This document shows positions 1 through 13,170 of a stretch of DNA of 64,000 nt, one piece after another (position 1 is the first letter of the stretch; each line of letters starts with the position of its first letter). Both the position numbers and the translations under genes were made by a program. The notes under the pieces were generated by a model that saw nothing but the letters and a program-made list of their open reading frames with translations, ran no database searches and was not told the origin of the DNA. Source of the DNA: Takakia lepidozioides. Its lineage: Eukaryota > Streptophyta > Takakiopsida > Takakiales > Takakiaceae. The stretch is taken from the NCBI GenBank assembly GCA_030704615.1, contig CM060733.1, positions 23,746,001-23,810,000 of the forward strand, given 5' to 3'.

Positions 1-3000
1 TCTGCAATACCGTTGGAAACAGAGGGAGTGCTTGATCATGCAGAGGTCCCAGTTGGGAATGGGAAGGTGTGTTCAAATGAAGTGGGTGGTGCACATGGCC
101 CAGAAGATCCTCTCGAGAGCCTCGATAGTAGACCCCTGAAGCGATTACGTGGGGAGACACTGGAGGTAGAACAAACAGACGTTGAGAAAGGGGGCAACTT
201 AGCTGAAGGGAAACCCAGTAAGGTTTGTGGTGCAGGAGCAGCTTGTTGTGTTCCAGGGCTGGGTTGTGGGAGCATTGGTGCACGTGCATCAGGGCCTTCT
301 TTACGTTCCTACTCACTTGGCACAGTGAGTCCGCTTGTTAGCAGCTCATTGGGTCCAGGTCTCTTTGGTTGGGGAAGTGCATTGGGCTCATTTTCTGGTC
401 CGGGCCCTAAGCCCATTGATCATATTTTCCAGTTTCACAAAGCAATTCGGAAGGACCTTGAGTACCTGGATGTGGAATCAGCCCGATTGGCTGACTGTGA
501 TGAAGAGTTTTTGCGGCAGTTTAGGGGGCGGTTCCAGTTTCTTTGGGGGCTTTATCGTGCCCACAGCAATGCAGAGGATGATATCGTATTTCCTGCGCTG
601 GAAGCCAAAGAGGCACTTCACAATGTGAGCCATTCGTACACTATTGATCACAAGCAAGAGGAGAAGCTGTTCCGCGACATAGCACAGGTACCAAATGTCC
701 CCAGTTTATGGGTCTCATACATATTGTATTTCTTCATATTGCAGCTTCATTGTTTTATGTGGGGTTTCTCCTATGTCATCACTCCTGCACGGATCACCAT
801 CTCTGTACATTCTCCTTGTGTTCTTTCTGTACCCTTAATTTGGAATGTTTTGGATTATGATATCAGACAGTGGGGGCACAGAGTTGTGGCACCAGATTCA
901 AGAGTGTTTCTTGTTACCAAATCTCTCTGACAATTGTTACGACAGAGTTGGGGTAAGCAGTGTCTTGAATCTGGTCTACACTAGCAATCTCATACTCAGA
1001 TGCTATCTGTGAAGGAACTGGCGGAGCTTTCACACCTACACAGCCACATGCATTGCCAAGGCCCATCAGTCTCTGTATCATGCTTGCCACCATCAGAAGC
1101 AGAGGGAAGGCTCCTAATTGCATGTGATGGTCACGGTGAAGGGGAAGTAACTCAGCAGCGAGCTCTGGCTGCAAAGCTGCAGAGAATGTGCAAGTCTGTA
1201 AGAGTTAGCCTTGACCAGCATGTCTCCAGGGAGGAGCTTGAGTTATGGCCATTGTTCGATGTCCACTTCACCATCGAGGAACAGGACCAAATAGTGGGGC
1301 GTATCATTGGGACCACAGGGGCTGAAGTGCTGCAGGTAGGTCAGAAGCTTCGCTTTGTCCCATGGTTTCGGCAGTCCTGGATAATACTCAAATATGATGA
1401 GAAATTTACCACCTTGTATCTTAGAAAGATTTGAACTTTTCAAGCTGTAGAGTGGGCCTGGCAAGATGCAACGTGCATTTGTTCAATGTGGGTTGAAATC
1501 AAACTGCCATTGGTGCTAACATCCTTGTTGAGTGCAAGTGTAGATGCAAAGAGCATTAGCAACTTTTGAGACTTGAACATTCCTATTACTCGGCATGTCG
1601 CATACTGTCACGTGGAGCAACGTCTAGTTTGAGACACTCTCATGGGCATGGGCACTTGACTATGAACCTGAAATCTTGCTGGGTGCCTTGCCCATACTAG
1701 GATACCATGTGGAGTGGCAGTAGTTATGTGCTATGAATGTAGTGTATGCATTGCTTTGCAGATTTACTACTCCTGTTTAGCAATGGGTCAATATGGTTAC
1801 GGCAATAGCCAGTGGTCCTTTTCTGCAGGCTATGCTGCCATGGGTGACAACTGCCCTTTCTGAGGAAGAACAAAACACGATGATGGATACATGGCGACAG
1901 GCTACCCGCAACACCATGTTTGATAAGTGGCTGAGCGCTTGGTGGAAAGACACCCCAGGGTCCGCTCCCCATTCGCCCCCAACAGCTGATCCTGCAATTC
2001 CACCCTCGGGTACCAGTGAATCTCTGCAGATGGTAGTTGATTACCTTTCCAAAGGTGTTTCTAACATTGACAAATATCAGAAGGATGGGAAAGTCGCATG
2101 TGATAGCAAGGCTGAGGAGCCATCTGGTACATATATATTTCGACCCTCTGAAGTATTATTTAGCAATGCCTGCTTCTGTTTCTTATTTTCTCCATTCTCT
2201 TCATAGTGTGGTCACAAGATAAAGTAGTTGTTGATAGTCGAGTATGGTGGCATTATATACCTGGCCTTACTTTTGTCATACACTTAGGGAGGATGTCATA
2301 GGTTTACTGAGAACTTGGTATTTCTGTGTTTGAATCAGGATTCCTGTTTAGCTGTAGATAGTCAGAAAGGTTGCAGGTTCACAGTAGATGTAAATTTCAA
2401 CATACTCTACAGAGCAAGAGTTGCTCCTCCTTCCCCCCCTCTATTACCCTTTGCACAGCACCAATGGGTGTGTTGCTTGTGAGTACAGTGTTGGAAGGGG
2501 GAGCAAAGGAGATGGAGGGCTGTGTAGAGGCCAGCTCAGATCTCGGAGAATCTTCTGGTCCAAGCCACAGCTGCAGGGGGGAGGATGAAGATCACCAATC
2601 TCACAAAGCTGTGCTGGACACGAGCGAACAGGTTAGGGATGGAGGGGAGAAGTTCAAGCCTGGGTGGCGCGACATATTCAGAATGAACCAGAAGGAGTTA
2701 GAAGCTGCTATTCGGAAAGTTTCAAGTGATAGCTCCCTGGACCCTCGCAGAAAAGCTTACCTTATACAAAATCTAATGACCAGGTGATCACCCTTACTAT
2801 TGAACTTGGAAGCTCAACCTTATGTGCTGGATACCAAAAGGTTTATTTTGAGAGTACTTTTCCTCTGCCTTCAAGCACTGAAGCTCTTAAGGAAATCATT
2901 GATTGGGGCACACATTAACAAGTATCACTCACTTGTAATGATGAACATTTTGCATTTACAGGTGTTGACAGGAAGTATGATTCTTCCTGTGAGCCCTGTA

Positions 3001-6000
3001 GCAGTAAAACATCCACCTCGTGTGCTTGTTGGGATCACATCCCTACGCAGTATCCACCAACCTTGTCTGTAGCAACAAGTTTTCCAACCATCTCTATTTG
3101 TGAATGTCTGTAAGTGCTTGCATCTGACTTGTGCCTAAAGTTCTGCGGATTGCATGCGATCATGGTCACTTGCAGTCGGTGGATTGCCGCCCAACAACAG
3201 TTTTCACATACACAAGCCCGACAAGCAGGGGACGGTCCTGTAGACATCCCAGGTCGCAGCCGGTCATATCAGGATGAAGAAAAAGGCATATATGGATGTG
3301 AGCACTACAAACGCAACTGTAAATTGCGGGCGGTTTGCTGTGGGAATCTTTTTCCATGTAGGTTCTGCCACGACAAAGTCAGCGATCACTCCATGGACCG
3401 GTGGGTGTCACACACTTCCATCAAGTGGATTCAGCTATTAAAGGTTCAACTACCTCATATAATGGATCAACTACTCACATTTATCCTCGACGTAGTCCAT
3501 GCATGACATTAGAGAGTTTGAAATTGGACAAGAACTTACTGATCTGGATGTTTGCAGGCATGCAACAAAGGAGATGATGTGTTTGAAGTGCTTAGAGGTG
3601 CAGCCAGTCGCACCAACATGTGCGACCCCTTCCTGCAATGGATTTTCAATGGCACGTTATTTCTGTAACATCTGCAAGTTCTTTGACAACGATGACAGGT
3701 GCCTTCCCTGTTTTCTGTGCCTGTAAGCTTATCAAGTGTGTTTGATAGCACAACAGTCATGAGTGTCTGTGGATTGGCTATCTGCTGATGAAATCAATTT
3801 TGCAGCTGCATCTTACAAACAGCACCAGCCATCTTTGAACAGCAACAGCAGAGTATGCCACAGTTTTAAGTGGAAGAGAGGAGGGAAAAGGGCAGGGTAA
3901 GTGATAGAGAAGTAAACTGCATACAACTGCACACATATATGGGGCTTCTCAAGGACCCATGTGACAAAGTAGAACGGCAAGAAAACTACATCAGAAGACA
4001 CCAAACCAGAGATGAACATATAAGTGGAGTGATTAGTGCTGCCAATCTCTCTGTTTATACTCGCACTTGTTTTATATTTTAGTTTGGAATCCACAAAGAG
4101 TGACCCCTGTTTGACTGCAAAGGTTTAAGTGTATTTGCAATGGCTTGGAGTCAACTCTAATTGGTAGGAGAATGTTCAATTGCAGGGATATCTATCACTG
4201 TCCTTTCTGCAATCTGTGCAGAGTTGGCAAGGGTTTGGGCATAGACTATTTCCACTGCATGACCTGCAATGCATGTATGTCCATGAAGCTCTCCTCTCAC
4301 AAATGCCGCGAGAGGGGACTAGAGTCTAATTGCCCAATATGCCACGACTTTCTTTTCACCTCTAATACGCCTGTCAAAGCTCTACCCTGTGACCATTTCA
4401 TGCACTCAGCCTGCTTCCAGGTACTTGTTTGTGCTTCGTTTGATTTGTGATTCAGACTCGGACAGTGTCGAGATTTGATTCTTGATTTTTGTAGTGCTCA
4501 TCAAATAAAACCTGTTTGTTGTAACAAGGAGAACTAGTTTAGCTTGTTCCGGCTCAATGGGAGTGTCATGTTGTTCATGGTGTTTCAGAGTATCTGAGAG
4601 GTGAGAAAGAATGTGAATAGAGAATGAGAAAGGTGTGTCCAATCTTGTTGCCAGTGTTACTTGGAATTACCTTCAAATCCTTTCACGTTCAGTCCATGAT
4701 CAGGTAAGAAGTGCTGGTGATTCTAAGCAGTGATCTGGTTGGGGGTGTATGCAGGCATATACCTGCAGCCACTATACGTGTCCTATCTGCAGCAAGTCAC
4801 TTGGAGATATGGCTGTATGCTCTCTCTCTCTCCTCTCTCATCATTCGGGAATTTTGGTGTATTTTGATGTTGCTGTCGTGTTGTTCTAGTTTGTCCGACT
4901 GGCCCTTGTGTGATGTGATGAAGTTGCTTCAAAAATCCAAAGTGCCTCGTGGGCTATATGCTTGAGGCACTCAGTCTTCAAGCTGCATGTTATGTATCCT
5001 GATGTAATTCTTGGCTTGTTTTACCCTGTCACTTTGTTACCCTCTGTGGATGTCGTAAAGTTTTTTTTTTCCAATCTTTCTTTCTCGATGTTCCCCAAGT
5101 TTTGTTCCATGGAACCTTGGGCCCATGTGGTGTAATAAATGTATAGCTATGTTCTGTCTCATTAGAATGTACTCATAAGACGTTGTTTGCTGTAGCCTTG
5201 TGGCCATTGACCCCGCGTCGAGTTTGAACGGAACATAAAGGGACAGAACCTACCTCAGTCAGGGGCTGACGTTGGTAGTGAGACTTACCTTCATAAAGGA
5301 CATTGATTCGGGTTTTCCAGATATCCTCTAGAAATCCTTTCACACAAGCATCAATCTGCTGTGTGTGGTTTGTCCAGTAACTAGCCTCAGAAGGGCCTGG
5401 GCTTTTGGCTCAGCCTCGAGACTTTCAAAGTTGGTAAACATAGGTGCAGGCACAATTCTCTTGATAGATTGGAGGAGAGCTTCTCTCTGGTGAGAGTACC
5501 CCGGACAGTGAACAGAAAATGAATATTGCCTTTGGGTTGCCCACACAACGGGAAATTGCACTCTCCCTTTCCTCTCTGCTTCTGTTTACTGTTCAATGGT
5601 AGGCTTCCTGCCAGTCTGGTGCCGAGAGTGGGTAGACCCTTGAGGTCATCCATGATATCCTCCCCCATGTCACAGACTGGAAACAGGTTCAGGGAAGTTT
5701 TCTGCCTAACTTCATTTTCGTCGGACAATTTTCTGGTAACAGACATGGCTTTGGACACTACAGTCTCTAAGTCAGATTTATCCAGCAAGGTCAAGACTTG
5801 CGGTTCCAGATTCAGATCCTTGAGAATCTCTTCTACTCTCTTCTGCCAGGACTTAGCCTGTTTGACAGGGCGGTCCTGTTTCCAAGATATAGAGTCGATT
5901 AACTTAGGATATCTGGTGTTGGACGTGTTGCAACTGACCCCACCATCTGACCTTGAATTCGTCTCGTCGGGAGCTTGAGGAAGGGATGCCAAACTCACCC

Positions 6001-6759
6001 CGAACAGCCACATTGGCTGTTTTGGAGCATGCTGACATGCACTCCTTAAGCACCCCCACTTGAATGGATTCTAGCGACTTAGCCTGGTTGGAGTTATCAA
6101 CCCGTATAGCAGATCCGTACTCCAAGGCACCAGCGTACTCTGTCTCCACCGTACTCCATGCGTACTCTGTCTCATTAGAGTAGGAAGCTCAGACTGGTGA
6201 GTGCTTCCTTCCTAGTTTAGGAGAGGATGTTCTTGTGTGGGGAAGAGCAGTTGAGCGATTGAAAGTGCGGTTTGTGGCAGGTATACTTTGGCATGCTGGA
6301 TGCTTTGTTGGCTGCTGAACAACTCCCAACTGAATATCAAAATCGTCGGCAGGTATTTTCATGAAAATCCGTGCAAGTTGACGGGCTCATCTGTGGAATA
6401 CAATTGATCTTTTTGTCGCTTGCCAAGTTGGCCATTGTCATATCTTAAACAAGTACTGAAGTGAAACTCAGGATTTGATTCTGGTGACATCCCAAACCAC
6501 TCCTTTTGATCTTCTGGAAGGGTTGGACCAAATGAGTGTTGGAATGGCCTCTTTCTCTAAGCCTTCATAGCAACAATGGGGAGCTACATGAGAATGCAGG
6601 GAGGAAGGTAATTCCAAGAGAATACGTCCAGACTTTGACTTTTACTTTGTGCAACAGGATATACTATGCAACGACTGTGGGCAAAAGGGGACTGCACCAT
6701 TTCATTGGCTTTATCACAAATGCAGTCAGTGTGGTTCCTACAACACTCGTACCATTTGA
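1..6759 (+). CDS. BTS: BRUTUS-like hemerythrin/CHY/RING zinc-finger E3 ubiquitin ligase, 5' end outside the window
   Basis: BRUTUS-type proteins bind iron through hemerythrin domains and ubiquitinate transcription factors that drive iron uptake (family knowledge). Exons, all in phase: <1-687, 1000-1335, 1829-~2126, ~2377-2783 (start uncertain), 3176-3400, 3558-3698, 4186-4420, 4755-4814, 6281-6352, 6658-6759 (TGA). The first exon carries a hemerythrin domain ([27 protein letters not shown]). Exons 2-3 carry the end of it and a following conserved block ([33 protein letters not shown]). A linker ([20 protein letters not shown]) leads to the CHY zinc finger ([10 protein letters not shown]), the CTCHY finger ([15 protein letters not shown]), a RING (CPICHDF ... 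[10 protein letters not shown] ... CPICSK) and a C-terminal zinc ribbon (CNDC ... [12 protein letters not shown]). The gene is probably complete upstream, since family members have two or three hemerythrin domains. I see no disabling mutation. The intron at 4815-6280 holds a foreign insertion. Confidence 0.9.
5167..6165 (-). mobile_element. Insertion with 14-bp target duplication inside the BRUTUS-like intron; dispersed repeat family, copy 1
   Basis: The 14-base string TCTGTCTCATTAGA flanks this segment at 5153-5166 and 6166-6179, which suggests a target-site duplication about 14 bp long, as retroposition makes. On the minus strand the segment has an open frame of about 208 codons (6013-5387) of unknown family, then [16 protein letters not shown], then [20 protein letters not shown], then a possible splice donor, then [16 protein letters not shown]. 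The minus-strand 3' part (5167-~5500) recurs at 14.45-14.76 kb, and its end recurs at ~50.9-51.06 kb. No poly-A tail or terminal repeat is visible. It may be a retroposed host gene fragment or an uncharacterised element; I do not recognise the protein. Confidence 0.6.
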
Positions 6760-8522
6760 GGTAATTGGCCCATTTCATCTGTTGCAATTTATCTATGCTT
6801 TGATGTATGCAAGATACCCGTTTAAGGTCATAAGGCTACAGCAAGCACAGTCCAGGATAATAACTTAATCAGAGCCTCAATTTTTTCTGCAACTTAACCT
6901 GCCGATGACATTGCAGGTTGTCCACAACATAATCTTCAGAGCTAGCACTGTCCTCAGACAGACTTTTTTAATCAGGAAGATCATGTAAACTTGCTCCTGT
7001 GTCTGTACTGAGCTAAGAAGATTGTCTCACTGTTTACACATATGCTGTTATAGGGAGGAGGCAGGGTAATTTTGACAGCTGGAAAGTGTGGATAAAGCAG
7101 TCCAACAAGTATGTGCGATTATTGCGCAGTATGCATGCAACTATTGCAGGTATGCTTTTTTTATGAAGTTGACATATCTGGAGGGACAGAAATATACGTT
7201 GTGAAGAGGAAAATCAATAGCAACTTTTTAGATCTTCTCACTGGTTTAGTTACAGTTTTATGATCCTCACAGTTTCCTCCCCCCCCCCCCTCTCTCATCA
7301 TTCTCAGTAACATGGCATTGGCATGTGGCAAGAGTCTTTAGTGTACTGAAGGCCAGCTCCCAAAGGATTTACACTGAAACAAAGTTGAGTGGTGTTGCAT
7401 GGGGGGTTGAGATGATAAAAACAATCATTTGATCATATGATCTGTTTGGTTGTGCAGATCTCTGCCCAAGCAATGAAATATCAACATAGTTGGATGCAGC
7501 AAGTAAGCTGGCGTATACGAGATTTCTATGCGTCCCAAATGGCAGTGATTCCTTATTTGCCTGAAAACTTGCCCTGTGTATGAATGTGGTAGGCATCTTA
7601 AAGGGGATTACTAATACTTCAGCAGAGCTGTGCGGCATAAGGAATTTTCATATCAGACTTCATATGCAGAATTGGTGTATGGTAGTTGTAAAGTACTGGG
7701 ACTATACACCCAGTCAAGTGCACTTTATTGGGGTTTCCCTAGTGTGCAAACATATATGTCATCAGTTTTTCACAGCAAAATATCATATTTCCAGGTGCCT
7801 ATTGTGCACATTCCTAGTAAATTTGTGGTACCATGTGCATGCATGCAATGAGATTACTTGAAGTCTGTAGGGTATGGATTTGCAAATCTGTTACCACCAT
7901 CTTGGTACCCACCAAAGGTTCTCTAGCATTTCTGGCATTAGCAGAGAAGTAGAGAGGATGTGGATGGTCTACATGTTGTTTAGCAAAGCAGAGCCCTGCT
8001 GGCTGAAAGATAAGTGAGCAAGGTGTTTGGGTTACTTCCACGGACTATGAAAGTTCATTTGCCTAGGCTGGGTACCTGTACCAAAGTGAATGTTTGGAAA
8101 TTCACAATTCAAAAGGATATACATTGTTTGCATCTTAGTTGTTAGATCCACCTTCCGGGAATGTAAAGAAAGCTATCTGAATGAGGAAAAGACCTTGCGT
8201 GTCTGGAGGGACAGTGATAACTAGTGTCAATCTAAGATGACGAATACAATCAACACCAGCAGTAAGAATTTTTTTATTGGCTTCCATGTAGCAGACCACC
8301 ATCACTCACATTAGTAAAATTGGGCTCTGCACAAAATGAAGTTGCATTTGTGCTTATTGTATACAAATCCTTTTCCCTTATTACATGGGTCGTCTGTGGT
8401 TTCACTCCCCAGTAAAGCGGGAAGAGAAGAAAATTACAAATGGTGATCACTTCCGGGTGCAGAAAGGAAACAACGAGTTAAGAGTGAGGGGGGTGGTGGT
8501 TGGCAGTTGCTACAAGCCCCGA
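6760..8522. other. Intergenic between convergent BRUTUS-like and kelch genes
   Basis: No convincing coding exon, RNA gene or repeat pair was recognised here. A C-run with a CT tract lies at ~7275-7298. The stretch should contain the 3' untranslated regions of both neighbours, since the two genes converge. Short open frames in it show no family motif. Confidence 0.5.
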
Positions 8523-11500
8523 CTACAATGGGTATGTTGTCAAACCAGCATTATCATTATAAGCTTCATTCTTGAGATAGATGTAGACGTGGGGATGGTC
8601 AAGATCTAGAAACACCTCATTGAAGTCCAATGCTGGGCAGTTTATCATATCAGGGCACACATCAGCTCCACCAAATACATACGTGAGACCTTCAGAAGTT
8701 GCTGCAGCTGTTCGGAAGCGAGCGGTGGGGATGAAGGCCTTCTGAACCCATGTCTCATCTTCAGCATAGTATACCTGAACACCACAAGAACACATTCGTA
8801 TCAAGAGGGTGGCAAGGAAATGGTAGTTGAAAAGCATGGCAAGAACCCTCTGAAATCCCACATAGCAACTTTCAGAATGCAAGATATTAGATCATGGCCT
8901 TCATAATAACCTGCTCATCAGAACCAGAAAAAAGTAGTGGGCACCCAAAGGAAGATTCTAAGAGCTCCATTGTCTTCGGCCAGGGCTATGGAACGTAGTA
9001 GCACTATGTCTTCCCTTCACAACCTGGGTTTCTCATCTACTATCATGTGGGGCCATCTGTCACATTCAAAAATTTCTTCTTCTCACACAACCAAAATATC
9101 GTCTTGTGCTGATAGTCTGTCGACTTTGGGGTTGTTCCGGTGTTTCTCTTAAAACAATTTACTACATTTTCAACCCTACAGCAGCACTCCCTCCCCTGGC
9201 ACTCTTGTAGCCTTTCTTGAGTGTCGAGGGTAATCTCTCTTGATCAACAACACTCTCAAATTTCAGAAGCATAACACAATCAATTCATACATTCATACAT
9301 CCGGGAATTGTTGTCATTAGGCACTGGGGCATCTTCCCCTGGCCATCGTCACGGATTTCAAGTCAGATTCATCCATACCTCTTTGGATGCGATAAGCCCA
9401 GGCTTGAAGGACAACTGGCCAGAAACTAACAAGTTCGGCATCTGAGTGACTGAATTTCAGGGCAAAGTGAGGTACCTCATTGACATGCTTAGGATACTTG
9501 TTATTTCCATCGTTCAAGTAATGACCCTCTCCACCGACCAACATGATCCTGTTACCTTCAAGTACAGCAATGGCCTGCCCCATACACACCACATCTCCTG
9601 TCAAGTCTGTACAACAGTTGGCATGTTAGTCTGCTCAAAACAGGTTTCATGGCACTTTGTACAAGGTGTCAGGGATGATTCTCCCCAACTCAACCCACAA
9701 TGTAGATTCCTATTACGTTCATACAAGCTAGAATTGCTCAAGTCAAGCCAGCAGATCAGCATCAAGCACTCTACATCCAATTCAGAACAGAGAAAACCCA
9801 TATAATTATAGGAAGGGGTAGTCAGACACACCGCATCTCCACGGGGAGTCAGAAGATCGGGCCTTCCAGTCCAAGTGGAGGTATTCGGATTGAAAGACTC
9901 CATTTTGCCTGCGAATGAGTTATTATCTGACGTATTGCCATCATTCTGCAACCCCCACATAACAAGCCATCAATGTCCTTGGTCTTTCCATTAAAATTTT
10001 CTTACTAAGATAAGACCACAGCAGTTCTTCTTTGTTTACCAATGATGATGTCTCCCCAACCTTTACCATGAACATCAGCCCTTGCCAGATATCAGCTCTT
10101 CTGAAGTGGGTTATCGACTCCCACTCACGAGGGTCAGCACAAAACAGAAAAGACTTACAATGGAGACAACTGTCAATGTGACAGCTTCCAAAGATAACCA
10201 TTTACATTATGCAAGCAACAATTTTGGGAGTTTCAAATCACTTATCCAAGGTGAGCTGCCAAACAAGAACTTCCATGCCATGAACTACTCACTTACATAA
10301 TATCCTCCGAGTGCATATATTTCGCCTTGCAAAGGAACACACATTAGATCACCACGCGGAGTGGTCATATTCGCCCCTCTTGACCACTGCTGAGTTGCTG
10401 GATCATAGACATAGTTGAGATTCAAATATGCGTAATTATCATCATAACCCCCTATCTGATACACCTGCATAAATTGCCCATATCCCCACATATAGTAAGA
10501 TGAATCACAACCATTCAAGCAAACATATAATCCAGCTGGGGAGGGAGATAGAAGGAGAGATTTGAAAACGGGGAACAGGCGAGAGGCATGCAGTATGTGG
10601 CCAACAACTGTCTCTTAATGCTGCCTCTGTCAGTGGGACCCACCGTTATAAATGGATAGCTTCTCACCTTCAAGACCTCCGACTAGACGGAGACAGACAG
10701 ACAGAGCAGAGACAGGGAGATGCAATTGGTTAACCACACATGTAAGAACAACCTTCTAACAGTCTGACAACCCCTGTAATACATACCTTGCCATAGAGAC
10801 TTGCCGCACAATTGTCACTTTGTACAAAGGGGGAACTTGGTCCGTGGGTCCACGTGTCTGATGGAATGTCATAGATGAAGACGGTCGTGACAGTAGTGTT
10901 TGCACTATACCTTCCCCCGACAACATAAATAGTATCACTCTTTCCATCTGCAAAAACAGAGAACCGTTTATCTACATTGACATTCTACACACCAGTGCAG
11001 CCACAACTCAAATGTATCGAGTTGTCATATTCACTCTGGACCTTAACCACATGCTGATCACTGCTGCCAATGATCCAACAAGGACCTTGTAAACGACTAG
11101 CTTGTGTTAATAAACTACAATCAAATTAAACCCCACCGCAGGCAATAAACACACCTTAATCATGCCACAGCCAGGAGGAGGAAGACTTTTGCCAAAGTAG
11201 GAGTAACTTACGGTGTCACGTAACCCCCAAGGACTATTGCCTTCCGCTTGGAAGGTGGACACCTTCTCACACGGTGGTAACAACGCAGTTGCCCAACCCT
11301 CCCCCAAGGACTCAGAAGTGCCCAGGTAGAGAGAGAGTAACTGGTTGACTTATCAACTGACCACAGTCCCCCTCGTCTGTGGCACAGCTATGTTGAACTA
11401 GTATCCTGGTTACCATACCAAGCAGCTTGTGCGATCTTACATCCAATCTTCCCCTGGCATGTAAGTTTTAATAACAAGTGAATAAGAAGACAAAAACTTT

Positions 11501-12199
11501 GCTGCATGTGTGAAAGAAAAGCTCTCGTGAGGACTCACTGTCAAGAAGAGTAGCCCCAAACCGATATCTTTGTTGAGGCATGGATGTCAACCTAGTGTAG
11601 TTGTGAAACACTGAGTCGTACTTCCACACGGCTGCTGTCACCGTTGCATTGATATCAGCGCCCGCGCCCCCTATTATATATATGTATTGTCCCGCTGCTA
11701 TTGCTGCGTGGTCCGTCAATTGCCCTGGAGAACACCGCTTTCACTTCAACGTTAGAAACTTGCAATACAGGAAGCAAAATGGTGTTTGACAGGCAGGTGC
11801 AAGATTTCGCAATCATCTTCGCCCCAAATTACAGTCCGCTGCATTGGGAACAAAAGGCAAAGAGAGCATCGGGCAAGCACCAGGAAGAGGGTTCTTCGTA
11901 GACCAGAACCCACTCCCTCGAAACAAACTCCCGCCATAGGTAAGTCCGCCAGGACTGCGATCGCCTGATTTCGATGCAAAAGTGACGTTAGGATCATTCA
12001 ACAGCCCGGACCGCCTTCGGAGTTGCCGAATGCTGTGCTCCTGTGACGCCCCCACTGCAATCAAAGCCACGATCAACACCACCACCGCCACCAGGAGCGC
12101 AGCTGTCATGCATCGTGCCCTGTTCACCGACTTCTTCAGAGACTGCAACTCATAGTGCAGACTTGAAAGAGGATCTCCTTCCATTTCCATCCCCTTCAT
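8523..12199 (-). CDS. Membrane-anchored kelch-repeat (galactose-oxidase-like beta-propeller) protein, 459 aa
   Basis: Seven exons on the minus strand join in phase: 11881-12199, 11539-11724, 10787-10947, 10297-10464, 9828-9945, 9431-9606, 8523-8774, giving 460 codons. The donor at 9828 is the least certain boundary. The start is the first in-frame ATG (12199); the open frame upstream only begins with GTG. An N-terminal cytosolic stretch is followed by one hydrophobic span (MTAALLVAVVVLIVALIAVGA, about residues 31-51) with basic residues before it, so it is a type II signal anchor. The rest holds kelch blades recognised by paired glycines: YIYIIGGAGAD, IYVVGGRYSA, VYQIGGYDD, IYALGGYY, RIMLVGGEGHY, TYVFGGADV, with PRGD and W spacers. 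Plants have similar single-pass kelch proteins of the secretory pathway (family knowledge). Substrate or partner is unknown. The gene looks intact. Confidence 0.85.
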
Positions 12200-13170
12200 G
12201 CCCCCCCACTTCACCTCTCCCTCCCTCTCTCCCCTCTCACACCCTCCCCCCTCGCCAATTCTAGCCCATCAAAGCCCAAATTCCTCTCCCCCTTGAACAC
12301 GATGATCCCGCAGACCACTCCACTTCAAATTCCACTACAATCCCTCCCACAGCGACAGATCTCACAGCAACAAATCAACACAAATCCTTGTAAGTACCCG
12401 CATGCAAACTGCAGCATCACACTTGTCTGTTGCTTGCCTTTCGCTTGTAAACTAAACACCCAATTTGGGGCCTTCGTTGCACCCTCACACACTAGTGAGT
12501 AGTAACTAGTAACTTACTACACACTACCAAGTCACTAGTAAGTTGACTAGTGACTAGTCCGCTTACGTCCAAACGGTCGTCCAAATTGGCGCCACCCGTA
12601 TCGAGCGTTCCCGAAACGTGACGGCGCAGATTTTCGCGTCCAAAGATCCAACGGTCGGACGTGAAGACTTTGACTTACTTTGGATAAGATCACGGCCTTT
12701 ACGGTCCGCCCTAAATTTGAGGCCCGGCCCGTTCATTTCGCGGGTCCCACAGGAATCGTCGGGTCGCGCCCGTGATTTCCTATGTGCGGGGTCACCCCGT
12801 TTTCCACCAACGTAATGCCTCCACGTGTTTTTGTCCCAGGTCTTGTTACGGACGGGTGGGCAGCGGCGGCGGCGGCGGATATGTTATATTAGGGGAATAT
12901 TCAGATTCAATTCCCTCCATCGACCCGTTGAAATTAGGATGTTTGAATATAGCGGAGAAGTATATGCCTAGCTCTGGTCGGAGCTTACATCAGAGTAATG
13001 GCGGGCAAGGCGGAAGCAGTAAAGTAGCTTTGCAGGAACATCAAGTTCTTTCACAAGTCCTGTATCAAACACTCTCAAGTCAGTTTGAGAACTCGGTGAA
13101 TTGAACTTGATCATCGTATACTCAGGTGTGACTATAAGATAAATCACTGAATTTCAGAGGGACAACCAGG
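12200..13170. other. 5' flank of the kelch gene with a CTAG-rich palindromic cluster
   Basis: This is the upstream region of the kelch gene, so its promoter and 5' untranslated region probably lie here; the minus-strand leader is purine rich (12200-12290). At 12491-12560 ACTAG/CTAGT motifs occur repeatedly in both orientations, giving overlapping imperfect palindromes. A GC-rich stretch with a GGC run follows (12560-12880). No gene was recognised in the short open frames. Confidence 0.4.

Noticed and set aside
9832-9945. Alternative donor at 9832 for kelch exon 5
   Set aside because: It would put the next exon in the wrong frame (an immediate stop); the donor at 9828 keeps the phase.
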